56,372 nt of DNA from Bacteroidia bacterium. GTDB taxonomy: Bacteria; Bacteroidota; Bacteroidia; Chitinophagales; Saprospiraceae. Location of the stretch: the NCBI GenBank assembly GCA_030430845.1, contig JAUIKE010000036.1:1-56372 (forward strand), written 5' to 3'. Position numbers and translations under genes: made by a program. Below, one piece after another: positions 7,923-16,439 of the stretch. How positions within the stretch are numbered: position 1 is the stretch's first letter; each line of letters begins with the position of its first letter. The notes under the pieces were generated by a model. That model searched no databases. It was given only the letters and a program-made list of their open reading frames with translations, and was not told where the DNA came from.

Positions 7923-8675
7923 ATGAAAAAGCTAAGCATATATGTTTGGATGGCTATGTTGGTAGGTCTAGCCATGTTTTTCGGAGGTTGTGAAGGCCAT
8001 ACTTATATCAAACCCAAAACAGAAGAATTGAACATTTCCGACGCACAGCTCATCGAATTCATCGAGGAGGCCATAGATGCCTCGGCTATGGGACTGAAGT
8101 ATGACATCCACGAAGCAGCCGCACTGGCTGTCAAGTATCTCGGCAATGTTCCTATGGCCGAATCTTGCGGCACACCAACTGATTCCATTGTTCCTTACAC
8201 CTACCCAGATGCAAATCCTTTGATGGGATACGAAGGGCAGTGTAGCTGGACGGTGTACTGCGATGCCCTTTCCGTACCTCAATCGATCGATTTTGACAAC
8301 CACATGATGTGCGACTACAAATCAACAGGTATTCCAAGACTGAGCAGCACTACCGGTCTGGGCGACTGGAATATCGCCCGGACTTCCAGCCCGGCTGATT
8401 ATCTGCTTACCGGCGATTACCTCCGCGATGGATACTACAAATTGGGGGCTGAATGGGATAATTCCTATTATTACAAAATCACTTTCGATGCCGGTACCTT
8501 AGAGGTAGACGGTCCTTCAATGAGCGTGAAGGATGGAGTCCTTCCTTTTGAAGGGTACGTTAAAGATGTCACGATTACCGGATTAGGTGCGACCAAGGAG
8601 TTCAGCGGAAATGTAACATTTTTGGAGGAGGGGAAAGTGATGGTAGAGATGGAGGGGAAGGAGTATGTATTTTGA
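7923..8675 (+). CDS. Unknown lipoprotein
   Basis: I do not recognise this 250-residue protein. It has a lipoprotein signal (lipobox near MFFGGC, Cys23) and so should be anchored in the cell envelope. The first mature third is helical (ELNISDAQLIEFIEEAIDASAMG, then a second helix AAALAVKYLG). The remainder is rich in Tyr, Trp, Gly and beta-strand patterns, with an extended pair of strands YYKITFDAGTLEVDGP and EFSGNVTFLEEGKVMVEMEG at the end. Cysteines in SCGTP, QCSWTVYC and MMCDYK could form disulfides. It stands alone between divergent and convergent genes and nothing nearby defines its role. Confidence 0.7.
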   Translation: MKKLSIYVWMAMLVGLAMFFGGCEGHTYIKPKTEELNISDAQLIEFIEEAIDASAMGLKYDIHEAAALAVKYLGNVPMAESCGTPTDSIVPYTYPDANPLMGYEGQCSWTVYCDALSVPQSIDFDNHMMCDYKSTGIPRLSSTTGLGDWNIARTSSPADYLLTGDYLRDGYYKLGAEWDNSYYYKITFDAGTLEVDGPSMSVKDGVLPFEGYVKDVTITGLGATKEFSGNVTFLEEGKVMVEMEGKEYVF

Positions 8676-8800
8676 TGCGTTTTTTGTCTGGATCGCGGAT
8701 GGTGGCGGATTGGACAGATTCCACTGAAGGATTTTGCCTGAAGGGCAAAATCTTTTCCGTGACATCCGCTGAATCCACGAAAATCAGCAATCCAGACAAC

Positions 8801-9280
8801 TTACCATCTCTCAATTTTCTGTAATTCCATCGTATAATCAGCTTGCAAATCCTCATGAAGCTTGGGGATTTTTTTCTGGATCATCAGAAGCTGACGGGCA
8901 TACAGGTTAGTCAGGACACGACTGCGGCTGATGGAAGGCTTCATGTTTTTTAATTTGTAACAAAAGTAGAGCAGTAATTCGACCTCTGTTTCTTTATTTA
9001 GGGAATAACGGATATACCTTTTTAACTGACGCTGGATCTTGCGAACACTTTTTTTGATGAAATAAAAACTCTTGGTATTAATCTGCTCAAACTGCTGGTC
9101 TACTTCATGTTTGATCGTACGGATATAGCCCTCCTCATCTTGTGCCTCGAAGAGTAAATAGGTTAATAGTTCCTTATTTTCCTTTTTGAACTTAGCCAGT
9201 CGCAGGCAAAGCTGGACGAGCTCTTCCGGGGAGCGAGATTGAAGTTCTTGTTTAATAAGGCGAACATTAGCAGGCTTCAT
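8801..9280 (-). CDS. Unknown all-helical cytoplasmic protein
   Basis: I do not recognise the family. The 159-residue product is almost entirely charged amphipathic helix with no signal or membrane segment. Typical segments are LIKQELQSRSPEELVQLCLRLAKFKKENKELLTYLLFEA and IKKSVRKIQRQLKRYIRYSLNKETEVELLLYFCYKLK, which look like a helical repeat or coiled-coil scaffold. The ATG at 9280 is preferred over a GTG two codons earlier. It lies downstream of the Gfo/Idh/MocA gene on the same strand, separated by a 20-bp stem hairpin that probably ends most upstream transcripts. Confidence 0.65.
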   Translation of the reverse strand: MKPANVRLIKQELQSRSPEELVQLCLRLAKFKKENKELLTYLLFEAQDEEGYIRTIKHEVDQQFEQINTKSFYFIKKSVRKIQRQLKRYIRYSLNKETEVELLLYFCYKLKNMKPSISRSRVLTNLYARQLLMIQKKIPKLHEDLQADYTMELQKIERW

Positions 9281-9293
9281 GGTCACAACTGGT

Positions 9294-9339
9294 TTAATTA
9301 ACTTATGGAGGCCCGGTCAGGCCTCCGTAAGTTAATTAA
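9294..9339 (-). terminator. Hairpin terminator candidate after the Gfo/Idh/MocA gene
   Basis: TTAATTAACTTATGGAGGCC pairs with its near-exact reverse complement across a 6-nt CGGTCA loop (one T-G wobble). It starts 5 bp after the oxidoreductase stop on the minus strand. The AT-rich base supplies a short T-containing tail. Confidence 0.6.
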
Positions 9340-9343
9340 AAAA

Positions 9344-10738
9344 CTATAACCTCTTCGCTCTCGGTTCCAGATCAGTCAATTCCGCAATCTTGATCGGCTC
9401 GCCTGATTCGATGCTTTTCCGGGCGGCCACCCCGATCAGAACAGACATGACCCCGTCGCGACTGCCGGCAGCACGGCCGTATGGATCGGACATATTGGGA
9501 TCTTTGAAGATCTTTTCGTGCAGGCGCTTATCTCCCCCGCCGTGGCCGGAACGCTCCATCTCTACATTGATGGTTTCAAAATCATTCCACAGTTTATGTA
9601 CGACAATGGGCTCCAGATCGGTAGACTCTCTACCTGTTTGAGCCATTTCTTTGGCATGCAGTTCGGCCTGATCGACATTCATGGCCTTTTGATATGGAAT
9701 ATCCAGCCAGGCTTCAATTCGCCCTTCTGTGCCGTTAAAAGCCACGCGCCAGCCCTCCAACGGAGAATAAGTGGTGAGCGAATAATTCAGGATGACGTTG
9801 TTCTTGTATTTAATCTGTGCCGACATTTTATCATAAATATTCACTTCCGGCCGGAACAGACAGGCATCCCGAATATATCCATCGTGCTCTTCATTTTTTA
9901 CATACAGATCCATCAGGCGCTTATCCTTGGTAATATCCCAGTAAAAGTCGCATTCCGATTGGTGCGAACAAGTCCGGCATTTATCCCCTCTGAATGGCCC
10001 ATTCGAGCCGTAATGCTCCAGATCTCCGTAGGCAAAAACCTCCTGCGGGTCGGAATTGATCCACCAGTTGAGCAGATCAAAGTGGTGAGTAGCCTTGTGC
10101 ACCCAGAGCGTACCGCCCTCGTGCCGCAGGCCATGCCAGCGCCGGAAATAGGAAGCCCCGTGATAGGTATTCAGGTACCAGTGGAAATCAACAGAGGTCA
10201 ATTTGCCGATCGTATTTTTTGCCAATAATTCCTTGATCTTAGTATTGTAAGGGCTCCAGCGATAATTAAAACCAACGATTATTTTTTTACCCGACCGACG
10301 CTCCGCATCCAGGATCTGCTGGCACCTGTCTTCATCAATAGTCAAGGGTTTTTCGGTTAAAATATCAACTCCCATATCCAGTCCTTTGACTATGAACTCA
10401 TGGTGAGTGGAATCTTTCGTAGTGACCAGGATTAGTTCCGGCTTGGCCGTTTTGATCATCTGTTCATAATCTGTGAAGGTGGGGCAATTCACCCCCATGT
10501 ATTGCTTCGCATATTCCAAACGTCCGGGATTATGATCAAAAAGACCGACAAAAGTGAGGATATCCGAATACTGCTCCACGAGTCTTTTTCCCCAGAAACT
10601 CGTTCCGCGAATCCCTGTACCGGCCAGGGCGACTTTTAGTTTATTAGCGCTTGAAAAACTAAAGCTGCTGAGCGGCACAAAAGAGGCAGCCGCTAACAGG
10701 CTGACCGAATGCAAGAATTGACGACGGGAGGTATCCAT
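9344..10738 (-). CDS. Tat-exported Gfo/Idh/MocA-family oxidoreductase
   Basis: A 464-residue NAD(P)-dependent sugar oxidoreductase with a twin-arginine signal (TSRRQFLHSVSLLAAASF), so it is exported folded to the periplasm. The Rossmann half starts at VALAGTGIRG and includes the conserved EKPLTID, whose Lys is catalytic in the family. The substrate half contains GGTLWVHKATHHFDLLNWW, with the active-site His cluster. An insert CRTCSHQSECDFYW with three cysteines, plus ACLF a little later, is seen in only part of the family and might bind metal. The ATG at 10738 is chosen because the Tat motif follows at once; a TTG eight codons earlier overlaps the operator palindrome. Such enzymes oxidise or epimerise sugars or act as retaining glycosidases. 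Confidence 0.88.
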   Translation of the reverse strand: MDTSRRQFLHSVSLLAAASFVPLSSFSFSSANKLKVALAGTGIRGTSFWGKRLVEQYSDILTFVGLFDHNPGRLEYAKQYMGVNCPTFTDYEQMIKTAKPELILVTTKDSTHHEFIVKGLDMGVDILTEKPLTIDEDRCQQILDAERRSGKKIIVGFNYRWSPYNTKIKELLAKNTIGKLTSVDFHWYLNTYHGASYFRRWHGLRHEGGTLWVHKATHHFDLLNWWINSDPQEVFAYGDLEHYGSNGPFRGDKCRTCSHQSECDFYWDITKDKRLMDLYVKNEEHDGYIRDACLFRPEVNIYDKMSAQIKYKNNVILNYSLTTYSPLEGWRVAFNGTEGRIEAWLDIPYQKAMNVDQAELHAKEMAQTGRESTDLEPIVVHKLWNDFETINVEMERSGHGGGDKRLHEKIFKDPNMSDPYGRAAGSRDGVMSVLIGVAARKSIESGEPIKIAELTDLEPRAKRL

Positions 10739-10753
10739 TTTGATGTTTTTTGG

Positions 10754-10775
10754 TTTAAACAATCGATTGTTTAAA
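10754..10775. promoter_or_regulatory. Perfect 22-bp palindromic operator (LacI-type candidate)
   Basis: The 11-base arm TTTAAACAATC is followed directly by its reverse complement, with a central CG step. This is the symmetry expected for LacI/GalR-family operators. It ends 16 bp before the ATG of the Tat-exported oxidoreductase, so a bound repressor would block transcription of that gene. The repressor gene is not in this window. Confidence 0.5.
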
Positions 10776-10813
10776 TATAGGGAAAATATGGATACTTGGT
10801 CGTCGAATGGGTT

Positions 10814-11539
10814 TTAAAACTTCCTAACCTTAAAAATATTGGCTCCCTTATACGTCGCTTCCATTTTCACAAACTGTCTGTCTTTCTTCGTATACCAAAA
10901 ACGAGTGGGCTGCATCCCGCCGTAATCCATAAACAATACCCAGCAAGGGACCGCTCCTTTACCTGAGATATCCAGCTTTTCCAATTTCTCAACCTTGATC
11001 ACATAAAAAGCCGGCTGGCTCTTTGAACCGGCATGAAAGAAAGGTAGCAGGAAGGTTTTATTTTCTTCGAAAGGCAGAATGGAAAAGGTCTCCAGGTCGA
11101 TTTCAAAATTAAAAACCGGGAATGGAAGCTCCAACTGGTAATCTGCGGCCAGATTGTTCGCAGCCGTATCCAGTCCGACGATCTGCTGATCCGAAAACCG
11201 ATAGGCTTCCTTTCCCTGCTCCCTGTTGCGGATCTGAATGATTGGGCGTAGAGTCTTGGGCTCCACCAGGGCATAGAAGTTGCCGTTAAAATTGGGGCTC
11301 GACCAGGTATGGCGGATGGCGATGTATTTCCGACCATCGATCTTTTCTTTTGTGGTCGTGGACCTCATGAGCACAGATAGCGATTTCTGCCCTTCCCGTT
11401 CAGAGTATACTTCATATTCGTAGCTTTGATAGTTCAGCTTGTCAAAATCTTTAAAAAGGGTTCCTACATGCAGGGTATCTGCCTGCTGCGCGATTAGAAA
11501 TTGTGTTGTAAATAACAGTACGGTGGTGAATATTCTCAT
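10814..11539 (-). CDS. Secreted protein of unknown function (DUF3108-like beta protein)
   Basis: A 241-residue exported protein. The signal peptide is MRIFTTVLLFTTQFLIAQ, with cleavage before QADTLHVG. An in-frame ATG nine codons earlier (11566) is less likely because it would give an odd polar leader. The mature protein is nearly all beta-strand and ends with TRFWYTKKDRQFVKMEATYKG, a pattern reminiscent of DUF3108-type periplasmic proteins that end in a strand describing residual substrate. That link is weak. It lies 75 bp upstream of the oxidoreductase operator on the same strand and has its own upstream spacer. Confidence 0.6.
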   Translation of the reverse strand: MRIFTTVLLFTTQFLIAQQADTLHVGTLFKDFDKLNYQSYEYEVYSEREGQKSLSVLMRSTTTKEKIDGRKYIAIRHTWSSPNFNGNFYALVEPKTLRPIIQIRNREQGKEAYRFSDQQIVGLDTAANNLAADYQLELPFPVFNFEIDLETFSILPFEENKTFLLPFFHAGSKSQPAFYVIKVEKLEKLDISGKGAVPCWVLFMDYGGMQPTRFWYTKKDRQFVKMEATYKGANIFKVRKF

Positions 11540-11704
11540 GGATGAAAAATTTTGTTTTGTTTTCATACAAGTATCCTATTCAAATCTCAGAGAGGGAAAT
11601 ATTTTTTACCCTTCAGCCGAATCGGCAGACAGATTCGAGGCTTGGGGCGACGGATGCATCGGTGGGGTAAAATACCCGATCGATGGATAAAAAAAGCGCA
11701 TCGG

Positions 11705-11712
11705 TATATTTG
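11705..11712 (+). promoter_or_regulatory. Candidate -7 box (TATATTTG) for the LytS-type kinase gene
   Basis: TATATTTG fits TAnnTTTG exactly. The -33 region is not a clean TTG (ATG at 11683-11685, spacer 19). Transcription would start near 11718, which favours the ATG at 11765 over the one at 11723. Confidence 0.45.
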
Positions 11713-11764
11713 AAGCCTGGGAATGGCCCGAATACCTGATTTTTCCATTAAGTTGCTTCATATA

Positions 11765-12793
11765 ATGAGGTCTTTTTTTTCAACATACCGCTTATTGATC
11801 CTACACCTTAGCTTCTGGCTGGTGTTCATTTCCTACCGGCTGTTTGACTACACCCGTTATTTATCCATGGATATGGCCCTGGTGTACTTTGGCGTTCCGA
11901 CGCTGTTGAACATACTGATCAGCTATCTGCATTACTTTTTTCTGTTGCCCATTTTATTTGAAAAAAAACAATGGGTAAAATATAGCCTGCTTTTAATTAT
12001 TACTCTGACCCTTTTTCTGTTTCTCCGTTTTTGGGCAGATGAATATTTCCTGCTCCCCATCACCCCCGACCCAAGCTATTACGAAACCGTTCACCTGGCA
12101 CGCGTGATAAGTGTATTATGGGGCTTCGTGTCCTTCATTGTTTTTACCGTTATGATCAAACTAGCGGTCAACTGGTTCGATCTGGAAAACAGACGCAAGC
12201 AACTGGAGAACGAAAAGCTCCATGCTGAGCTGAATTACCTCAAATCCCAGATCAATCCGCATTTTTTATTCAATACCCTGCACAACCTGAACTACCTCGC
12301 GCTCAACAAAGATGATAGCACCAGCAGTGTTATCATAAGGCTGTCCAATATCATGCGCTATATGATCTATGATGCCAATGAAGAAACCGTTAGCATCGAG
12401 CAAGAGGTACAGTATATGAAGGATTACATCGAACTGGAACGCATACGCCTCAATCAGCCTTTCGAGCTGAACATGAATATTTCGGATGATTGTAAACCAT
12501 TGAAAATTGCCCCGCTTTTACTGTTCACCTGCCTCGAAAATGCTTTCAAGCACGGTGTGAGCGACCGGCAGTCCGGCTGCTGGATCTCAGTAGAACTCTG
12601 GCGAGAAGGGTCAAAATTGCATTATCGGGTGCGTAATTCAAAGGTCGTCCAGCCTCGCTCCAGCCAGGCTTCCGGCTTCGGATTGGATAATTTAAAAAAG
12701 CGGCTGGCCCTGCATTACCCGAACAAGCATGAGGTGGAGGTAAAAGAGTCAGAGGAAGAGTTTGAAATACATTTAATTATCAATGCGAAATAA
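11765..12793 (+). CDS. LytS/YehU-type membrane sensor histidine kinase
   Basis: A 342-residue inner-membrane histidine kinase of the LytS/YehU (His_kinase, PF06580) type. Four hydrophobic segments occupy about the first 135 residues. A short coiled-coil (DLENRRKQLENEKLHAEL) leads into the phosphoacceptor block SQINPHFLFNTLHNLNYLAL, in which the His of NPHF is autophosphorylated. The ATP-binding part has PLLLFTCLENAFKHG (N box) and GFGLDNLKKRLAL (G box). No extracytoplasmic sensor domain is present, so the stimulus is probably sensed in or near the membrane. The start at 11765 puts the first membrane helix right at the N-terminus. The response regulator follows 6 bp downstream. Confidence 0.92.
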   Translation: MRSFFSTYRLLILHLSFWLVFISYRLFDYTRYLSMDMALVYFGVPTLLNILISYLHYFFLLPILFEKKQWVKYSLLLIITLTLFLFLRFWADEYFLLPITPDPSYYETVHLARVISVLWGFVSFIVFTVMIKLAVNWFDLENRRKQLENEKLHAELNYLKSQINPHFLFNTLHNLNYLALNKDDSTSSVIIRLSNIMRYMIYDANEETVSIEQEVQYMKDYIELERIRLNQPFELNMNISDDCKPLKIAPLLLFTCLENAFKHGVSDRQSGCWISVELWREGSKLHYRVRNSKVVQPRSSQASGFGLDNLKKRLALHYPNKHEVEVKESEEEFEIHLIINAK

Positions 12794-12799
12794 GGCTTT

Positions 12800-13498
12800 A
12801 TGATTCATTGCATCATCATCGACGACGAGCCCTTTGCCAGAAAACTCCTGGCAGATTATATAAAAAAAGTACCCTTCTTAAGCCTGAAGGGCGACTATTC
12901 CAGTGCCCTGGATGCCTTAACAGCTATGGATTCAGAGGAAGTCGATCTTCTTTTTCTCGACATTCAAATGCCGGATCTCAGCGGCATCGAGTTTTTGAAA
13001 GTATTAAGAAATCGGCCTTATGTTATTTTCACCACTGCACACAAGGAATTTGCCTTAGAAGGCTTTGAACTGGATGCCGTGGATTATTTGCTCAAGCCCT
13101 TTGACTTCAGTCGATTTTTGAAATCGGTAGAAAAGGTGCGCAGTCTGACAGAGCCGGCCCCTCTCCCACCTTCAGAAAGCAAAGCTTATATTTTTTTGAA
13201 AGAAAGCCATCAGCACGTCAAAGTAGAATTAGAGCAGATTTGTTATATCAAAGGCCTGAAGGATTATCTGCGCATTGTTACGAATGAGCAGCAGCATATT
13301 GTATTGCAAACGATGAAAGCGCTTCAGGAAAAGCTTCCTACCCCACCCTTTATCCGCATCCATAACTCCTACATCATCAACCTCGATCAAGTCGAGGCGG
13401 TGCTCAGCAATCAGGTTAGGATACGAGGCGAACTGATCCCGATCGGGCCGACGTATAGGAGGTATTTTTTGGAGGTCTTGGGGAAGTTGGGTTTATGA
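12800..13498 (+). CDS. LytTR-family response regulator
   Basis: A 232-residue response regulator, the normal size for the family. The receiver domain (about 1-120) has the acidic pair DDE at 8-10, the phosphoacceptor Asp54 in LLFLDIQMPDLSG, the conserved Thr in IFTTAHKEFA, and the Lys in YLLKPFD. The LytTR DNA-binding domain (about 130-230) starts at YIFLKESHQHVKVELEQICYI and contains the PFIRIHNSYIINLDQVEAV segment typical of LytTR beta-strands. It is translationally linked to the kinase gene upstream and forms its cognate partner. Targets are not evident; the P450 gene begins 144 bp downstream and could be one. Confidence 0.93.
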   Translation: MIHCIIIDDEPFARKLLADYIKKVPFLSLKGDYSSALDALTAMDSEEVDLLFLDIQMPDLSGIEFLKVLRNRPYVIFTTAHKEFALEGFELDAVDYLLKPFDFSRFLKSVEKVRSLTEPAPLPPSESKAYIFLKESHQHVKVELEQICYIKGLKDYLRIVTNEQQHIVLQTMKALQEKLPTPPFIRIHNSYIINLDQVEAVLSNQVRIRGELIPIGPTYRRYFLEVLGKLGL

Positions 13499-13537
13499 TC
13501 TATTTCATCATAAAAAAACCACCTTCCCCAAATCAAC

Positions 13538-13547
13538 AACAAAATAG
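13538..13547. promoter_or_regulatory. AACAAAATAG word upstream of the P450 operon
   Basis: This exact 10-mer also occurs at 17346-17355 in the AraC/ADH divergent spacer, where it belongs to a set of related half-sites. It lies 96 bp before the P450 start. It may be a binding half-site for the AraC regulator. Confidence 0.35.
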
Positions 13548-13572
13548 TTCACTTATTGGCCAAAAAAGGCTA

Positions 13573-13594
13573 AGGATTCCTCCTGCCGAATCCT
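13573..13594. promoter_or_regulatory. Inverted repeat AGGATTC-N8-GAATCCT before the P450 gene
   Basis: Seven-base arms lie directly before a GAAATTTG box (13595-13602, one mismatch from TAnnTTTG). The position, at the -33 region of the candidate promoter, suits an operator. Function is inferred from position only. Confidence 0.3.
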
Positions 13595-13642
13595 GAAATT
13601 TGTATGGCAATGTCTATTGAAAACTTCAACTAAAAATACAAT

Positions 13643-14800
13643 ATGAAAAAGAGTGCCATACCCGATCCCTTTGAACAAACTCGCCTGGAAAAAGGAGTAG
13701 GTGAAATGAATGAACAAAATGATCCCATCGTGATGGTACTGCGTCATAAGGACGTACGCAGATGTGCTCACAAGTGGCAGACCTTCCAGTCGGGCGCCCA
13801 GCCGGGCCGGATCGTAATCCCTTCAGAAGTGGCCATTCGGGATACGCGCCAGATCCCGTTTGAATTAGACCCTCCTCAACATGGCGCTTACCGCACACTG
13901 GTGGAGGCCTGGTTCAAACGACCGCTCCAGGAAGCATATCAAGCCCAGCTAAGCCAGCAAATAAATGCTATTGTGGACGAAGCGCTCAGCAGAGATCAAG
14001 TCGAAGTAGTGAGCGAGTTTTCCCTTCCGCTTCAATCCCGGGCGCTGACTTTGTTATTAAATATTCCGTATTCCGAAGCAGCAACCTGGATCTCCTGGGG
14101 AACGCATGTTTTCCGTAGCGAAGACGACCCCCTGGATAAATCAAAGGCCAATATCCTGTATGACTACATCGACCGGCAGATCGACCAGGCCATCAAAAAC
14201 CCCGGCGAAGACCTGTATTCCGTTTTGCTGAATTCCGAAATAGAAGGGCATAAGCTGAATCGCGAGGAAGTTAAAGGCGTCATGATCCTCACCTTCGCCG
14301 GTGGTCGTGATACGGTCATTAACGCGGTCACGAACTCCATCGCTTACTTTGCCGACCATCCGGAATCACTCGAACTTATCAGGAAGCAACCGGATATTAC
14401 CGGCAAAGCCGTAGAAGAATTGATCCGCTACTTCGCTCCTCTCACCCATATGGGGCGGGTGGCCACCCAGGACACCCAGGTGTGTGAACATGCCGTAAAA
14501 GCGGATTCCCGGATTTCATTGTGCTGGGCCTCTGCCAACCGAGATGCTTCTGTATTCGAAAATCCTAATGAAGTTATACTTGACCGGAAAATCAATCCTC
14601 ATGTCAGTTTTGGATTTAGTCATCATAACTGTCTGGGGGCCACGCATGCCCGTCAGATCCTGAAAACACTCTTGCAGGTACTAGCCCAAAAAGTGCAGTC
14701 CATTGACCTACTGGCTACTGAAGATAATATCGAAGAATGGGGTAATTTCAAGCGCAAAGTAGGCTATCATCAAATCAACGTTCATTTTAACGCAAAATAA
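13643..14800 (+). CDS. Cytochrome P450, candidate sugar O-demethylase
   Basis: A 385-residue soluble class I bacterial P450. The heme-binding loop is SFGFSHHNCLGATHA with the axial thiolate Cys330, the I-helix oxygen-activation motif is AGGRDT (219-224), and the K-helix ExxR is E259-x-x-R262. It lacks a membrane anchor and takes electrons from the adjacent ferredoxin and reductase, which follow at 13 and 24 bp. In marine Bacteroidota, P450s in this gene order (with an AraC gene, a zinc ADH and glycoside hydrolases) remove the methyl group of 6-O-methyl-D-galactose as formaldehyde. Here no agarase or porphyranase is present and the nearby hydrolase is a rhamnosidase, so the methylated sugar may differ. 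Specificity is inference from context. Confidence 0.93.
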   Translation: MKKSAIPDPFEQTRLEKGVGEMNEQNDPIVMVLRHKDVRRCAHKWQTFQSGAQPGRIVIPSEVAIRDTRQIPFELDPPQHGAYRTLVEAWFKRPLQEAYQAQLSQQINAIVDEALSRDQVEVVSEFSLPLQSRALTLLLNIPYSEAATWISWGTHVFRSEDDPLDKSKANILYDYIDRQIDQAIKNPGEDLYSVLLNSEIEGHKLNREEVKGVMILTFAGGRDTVINAVTNSIAYFADHPESLELIRKQPDITGKAVEELIRYFAPLTHMGRVATQDTQVCEHAVKADSRISLCWASANRDASVFENPNEVILDRKINPHVSFGFSHHNCLGATHARQILKTLLQVLAQKVQSIDLLATEDNIEEWGNFKRKVGYHQINVHFNAK

Positions 14801-14813
14801 ACCAGGCACCAAA

Positions 14814-15122
14814 ATGGCAAAAATAACCTTTATCACCAGCGATCACGAAACCATTACCGTAGAAGGCACCTCCGGCTCTGTCATGCAGCTGGCCGTAAAA
14901 AATAACATCCAAGGCATCGACGGAGATTGCGGCGGCGTTTGCTCCTGTGCCACCTGCCACGTACATGTCCCCACAGAGTTTCAGGACAAAACCGGCAAGG
15001 CCTCCGAAATCGAAAAGGACATGCTCGAGTTTGAAGACAATGCCAATGAAAGTAGTCGACTGTCCTGCCAACTCGACATCAGTGAAGCCCTCGACGGAAT
15101 TGTTCTGCACATAGCGAATTAG
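14814..15122 (+). CDS. [2Fe-2S] ferredoxin (adrenodoxin/putidaredoxin type)
   Basis: A 102-residue [2Fe-2S] ferredoxin of the type that serves P450s. Cluster ligands are Cys39, Cys45 and Cys48 in GDCGGVCSCATCHVHV, plus Cys85 in RLSCQL, giving the C-x5-C-x2-C-x36-C spacing of the adrenodoxin/putidaredoxin group. Cys43 is an extra, non-ligand cysteine. It carries electrons one at a time from the FAD reductase encoded next to the P450 encoded just before it. The three genes are tightly packed on one strand and surely form one transcript. Confidence 0.95.
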   Translation: MAKITFITSDHETITVEGTSGSVMQLAVKNNIQGIDGDCGGVCSCATCHVHVPTEFQDKTGKASEIEKDMLEFEDNANESSRLSCQLDISEALDGIVLHIAN

Positions 15123-15146
15123 GGAAGGAGGAAAAAAATTAAACTC

Positions 15147-16391
15147 ATGTCTAATCAACCGACCTGCGTCATCATCGGAGCCAGCCATGCGGGAGTCAAC
15201 TGCGCCTTTGCCCTGCGCAGAGAAGGCTGGGAAGGAGCTATTCACCTCTACGATTCAGATCCTATGCTCCCCTACCATCGCCCTCCCCTGTCGAAAGGCT
15301 ATTTGAGTGGTGCGGAGAAAATCGAGGATAACGTCCTTAAATCTGCAGATAGCTACCGGGAAGAAAACATCCACCTTCACCTGGGCCTAAAGGTGACGAA
15401 CATTCATCCAACCGATAAACACATTAGCCTTCAGGATGGCAGCACACAAGCATACGACCATCTGGTGCTGGCCACCGGAGCCCGGCCGCTCATCCCTCCG
15501 ATCCGGGGATTAGAAAGTGCTCAGAACATTTTTTCCATGCGTACTGCCCAGGATGCAACTGATATTCGAGAGGCTTTCCAGGCCAGCCAAAACAAACGGA
15601 TAGCCGTCATTGGAGGTGGTTATATCGGACTGGAAACGGCTGCTTCGCTGAAAAAATTAGGCGCTGAGGCGATCATCCTCGAACGAGAGAACCGAATTCT
15701 TTCGAGAGTTACTTCGCCCGAAATGTCTCAGTTTTTTCACCAGCTTCATACGGAAAAGGGCGTGCAGGTATGGACCCAAAAAAATGTGGTCTCTGTTGAG
15801 TCAAACAATCAGCTTAATATCATTCATTGTGAGGACGGCACCCGCTATGAAGCAGATATGATCGTACTCGGCGTAGGGATCCGGGTGAACACGCAATTGG
15901 CTGAAACAGCTGGTTTGGACATTCACAACGGCATCCGGGTTGATGCCAGCACTCGCACCAGCGATGAAAGCATTTATGCCATTGGAGATTGCACCTATCA
16001 TCATAACCCTCATTACGATTGTTTCATCCGACTGGAATCCGTCCAAAATGCGGTCGATCAGGCCAAGATAGCGGCGGCGGCCATTTGCGGGAAAGAGCCG
16101 GTTTATAACAGCATCCCCTGGTTCTGGTCGGATCAATACGATGTCAAACTTCAGATGGTGGGGCTGTCGAATGGATACGATGAAGTGGTGGTCAGAAAAG
16201 AAGCCGGTGACGGTCATCGCTTTTCAGTTTGGTATTTCAAAGGTGATACGCTCCTGGCAGTCGATGCGGTGAACAACGCCAAAGCCTATGTACTGGGCAC
16301 GAAGTTCATCAAAGGAGGGACGAGAGTAGATAAAAAACAATTGGCCGATCCCACAGTCGATTTTAAACCGGCTGCTTTGATCCTCCATTAG
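15147..16391 (+). CDS. NAD(P)H-dependent FAD ferredoxin reductase
   Basis: A 414-residue flavoprotein of the putidaredoxin/rhodocoxin reductase group, the expected length. The FAD dinucleotide fold is CVIIGASHAGVNCAFALRREGW at the N-terminus, the substrate arm is YHRPPLSKGYL, the NAD(P)H fold is IAVIGGGYIGLETAASLKKLG at about 152-172, and the second FAD contact is YAIGDCTYHHNP. The C-terminal reductase lobe starts near PWFWSDQYDVKLQMVG. It oxidises NAD(P)H and reduces the adjacent ferredoxin. A clean GGAAGGAGG sequence at 15122-15130 stands 16 bp before the ATG, unusual in this phylum where Shine-Dalgarno sites are mostly weak. Confidence 0.95.
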   Translation: MSNQPTCVIIGASHAGVNCAFALRREGWEGAIHLYDSDPMLPYHRPPLSKGYLSGAEKIEDNVLKSADSYREENIHLHLGLKVTNIHPTDKHISLQDGSTQAYDHLVLATGARPLIPPIRGLESAQNIFSMRTAQDATDIREAFQASQNKRIAVIGGGYIGLETAASLKKLGAEAIILERENRILSRVTSPEMSQFFHQLHTEKGVQVWTQKNVVSVESNNQLNIIHCEDGTRYEADMIVLGVGIRVNTQLAETAGLDIHNGIRVDASTRTSDESIYAIGDCTYHHNPHYDCFIRLESVQNAVDQAKIAAAAICGKEPVYNSIPWFWSDQYDVKLQMVGLSNGYDEVVVRKEAGDGHRFSVWYFKGDTLLAVDAVNNAKAYVLGTKFIKGGTRVDKKQLADPTVDFKPAALILH

Positions 16392-16439
16392 GTCTGTTTA
16401 TGAGAGCGGCTGTCGCTTTCTTATAAAGCTTACCTTTTC

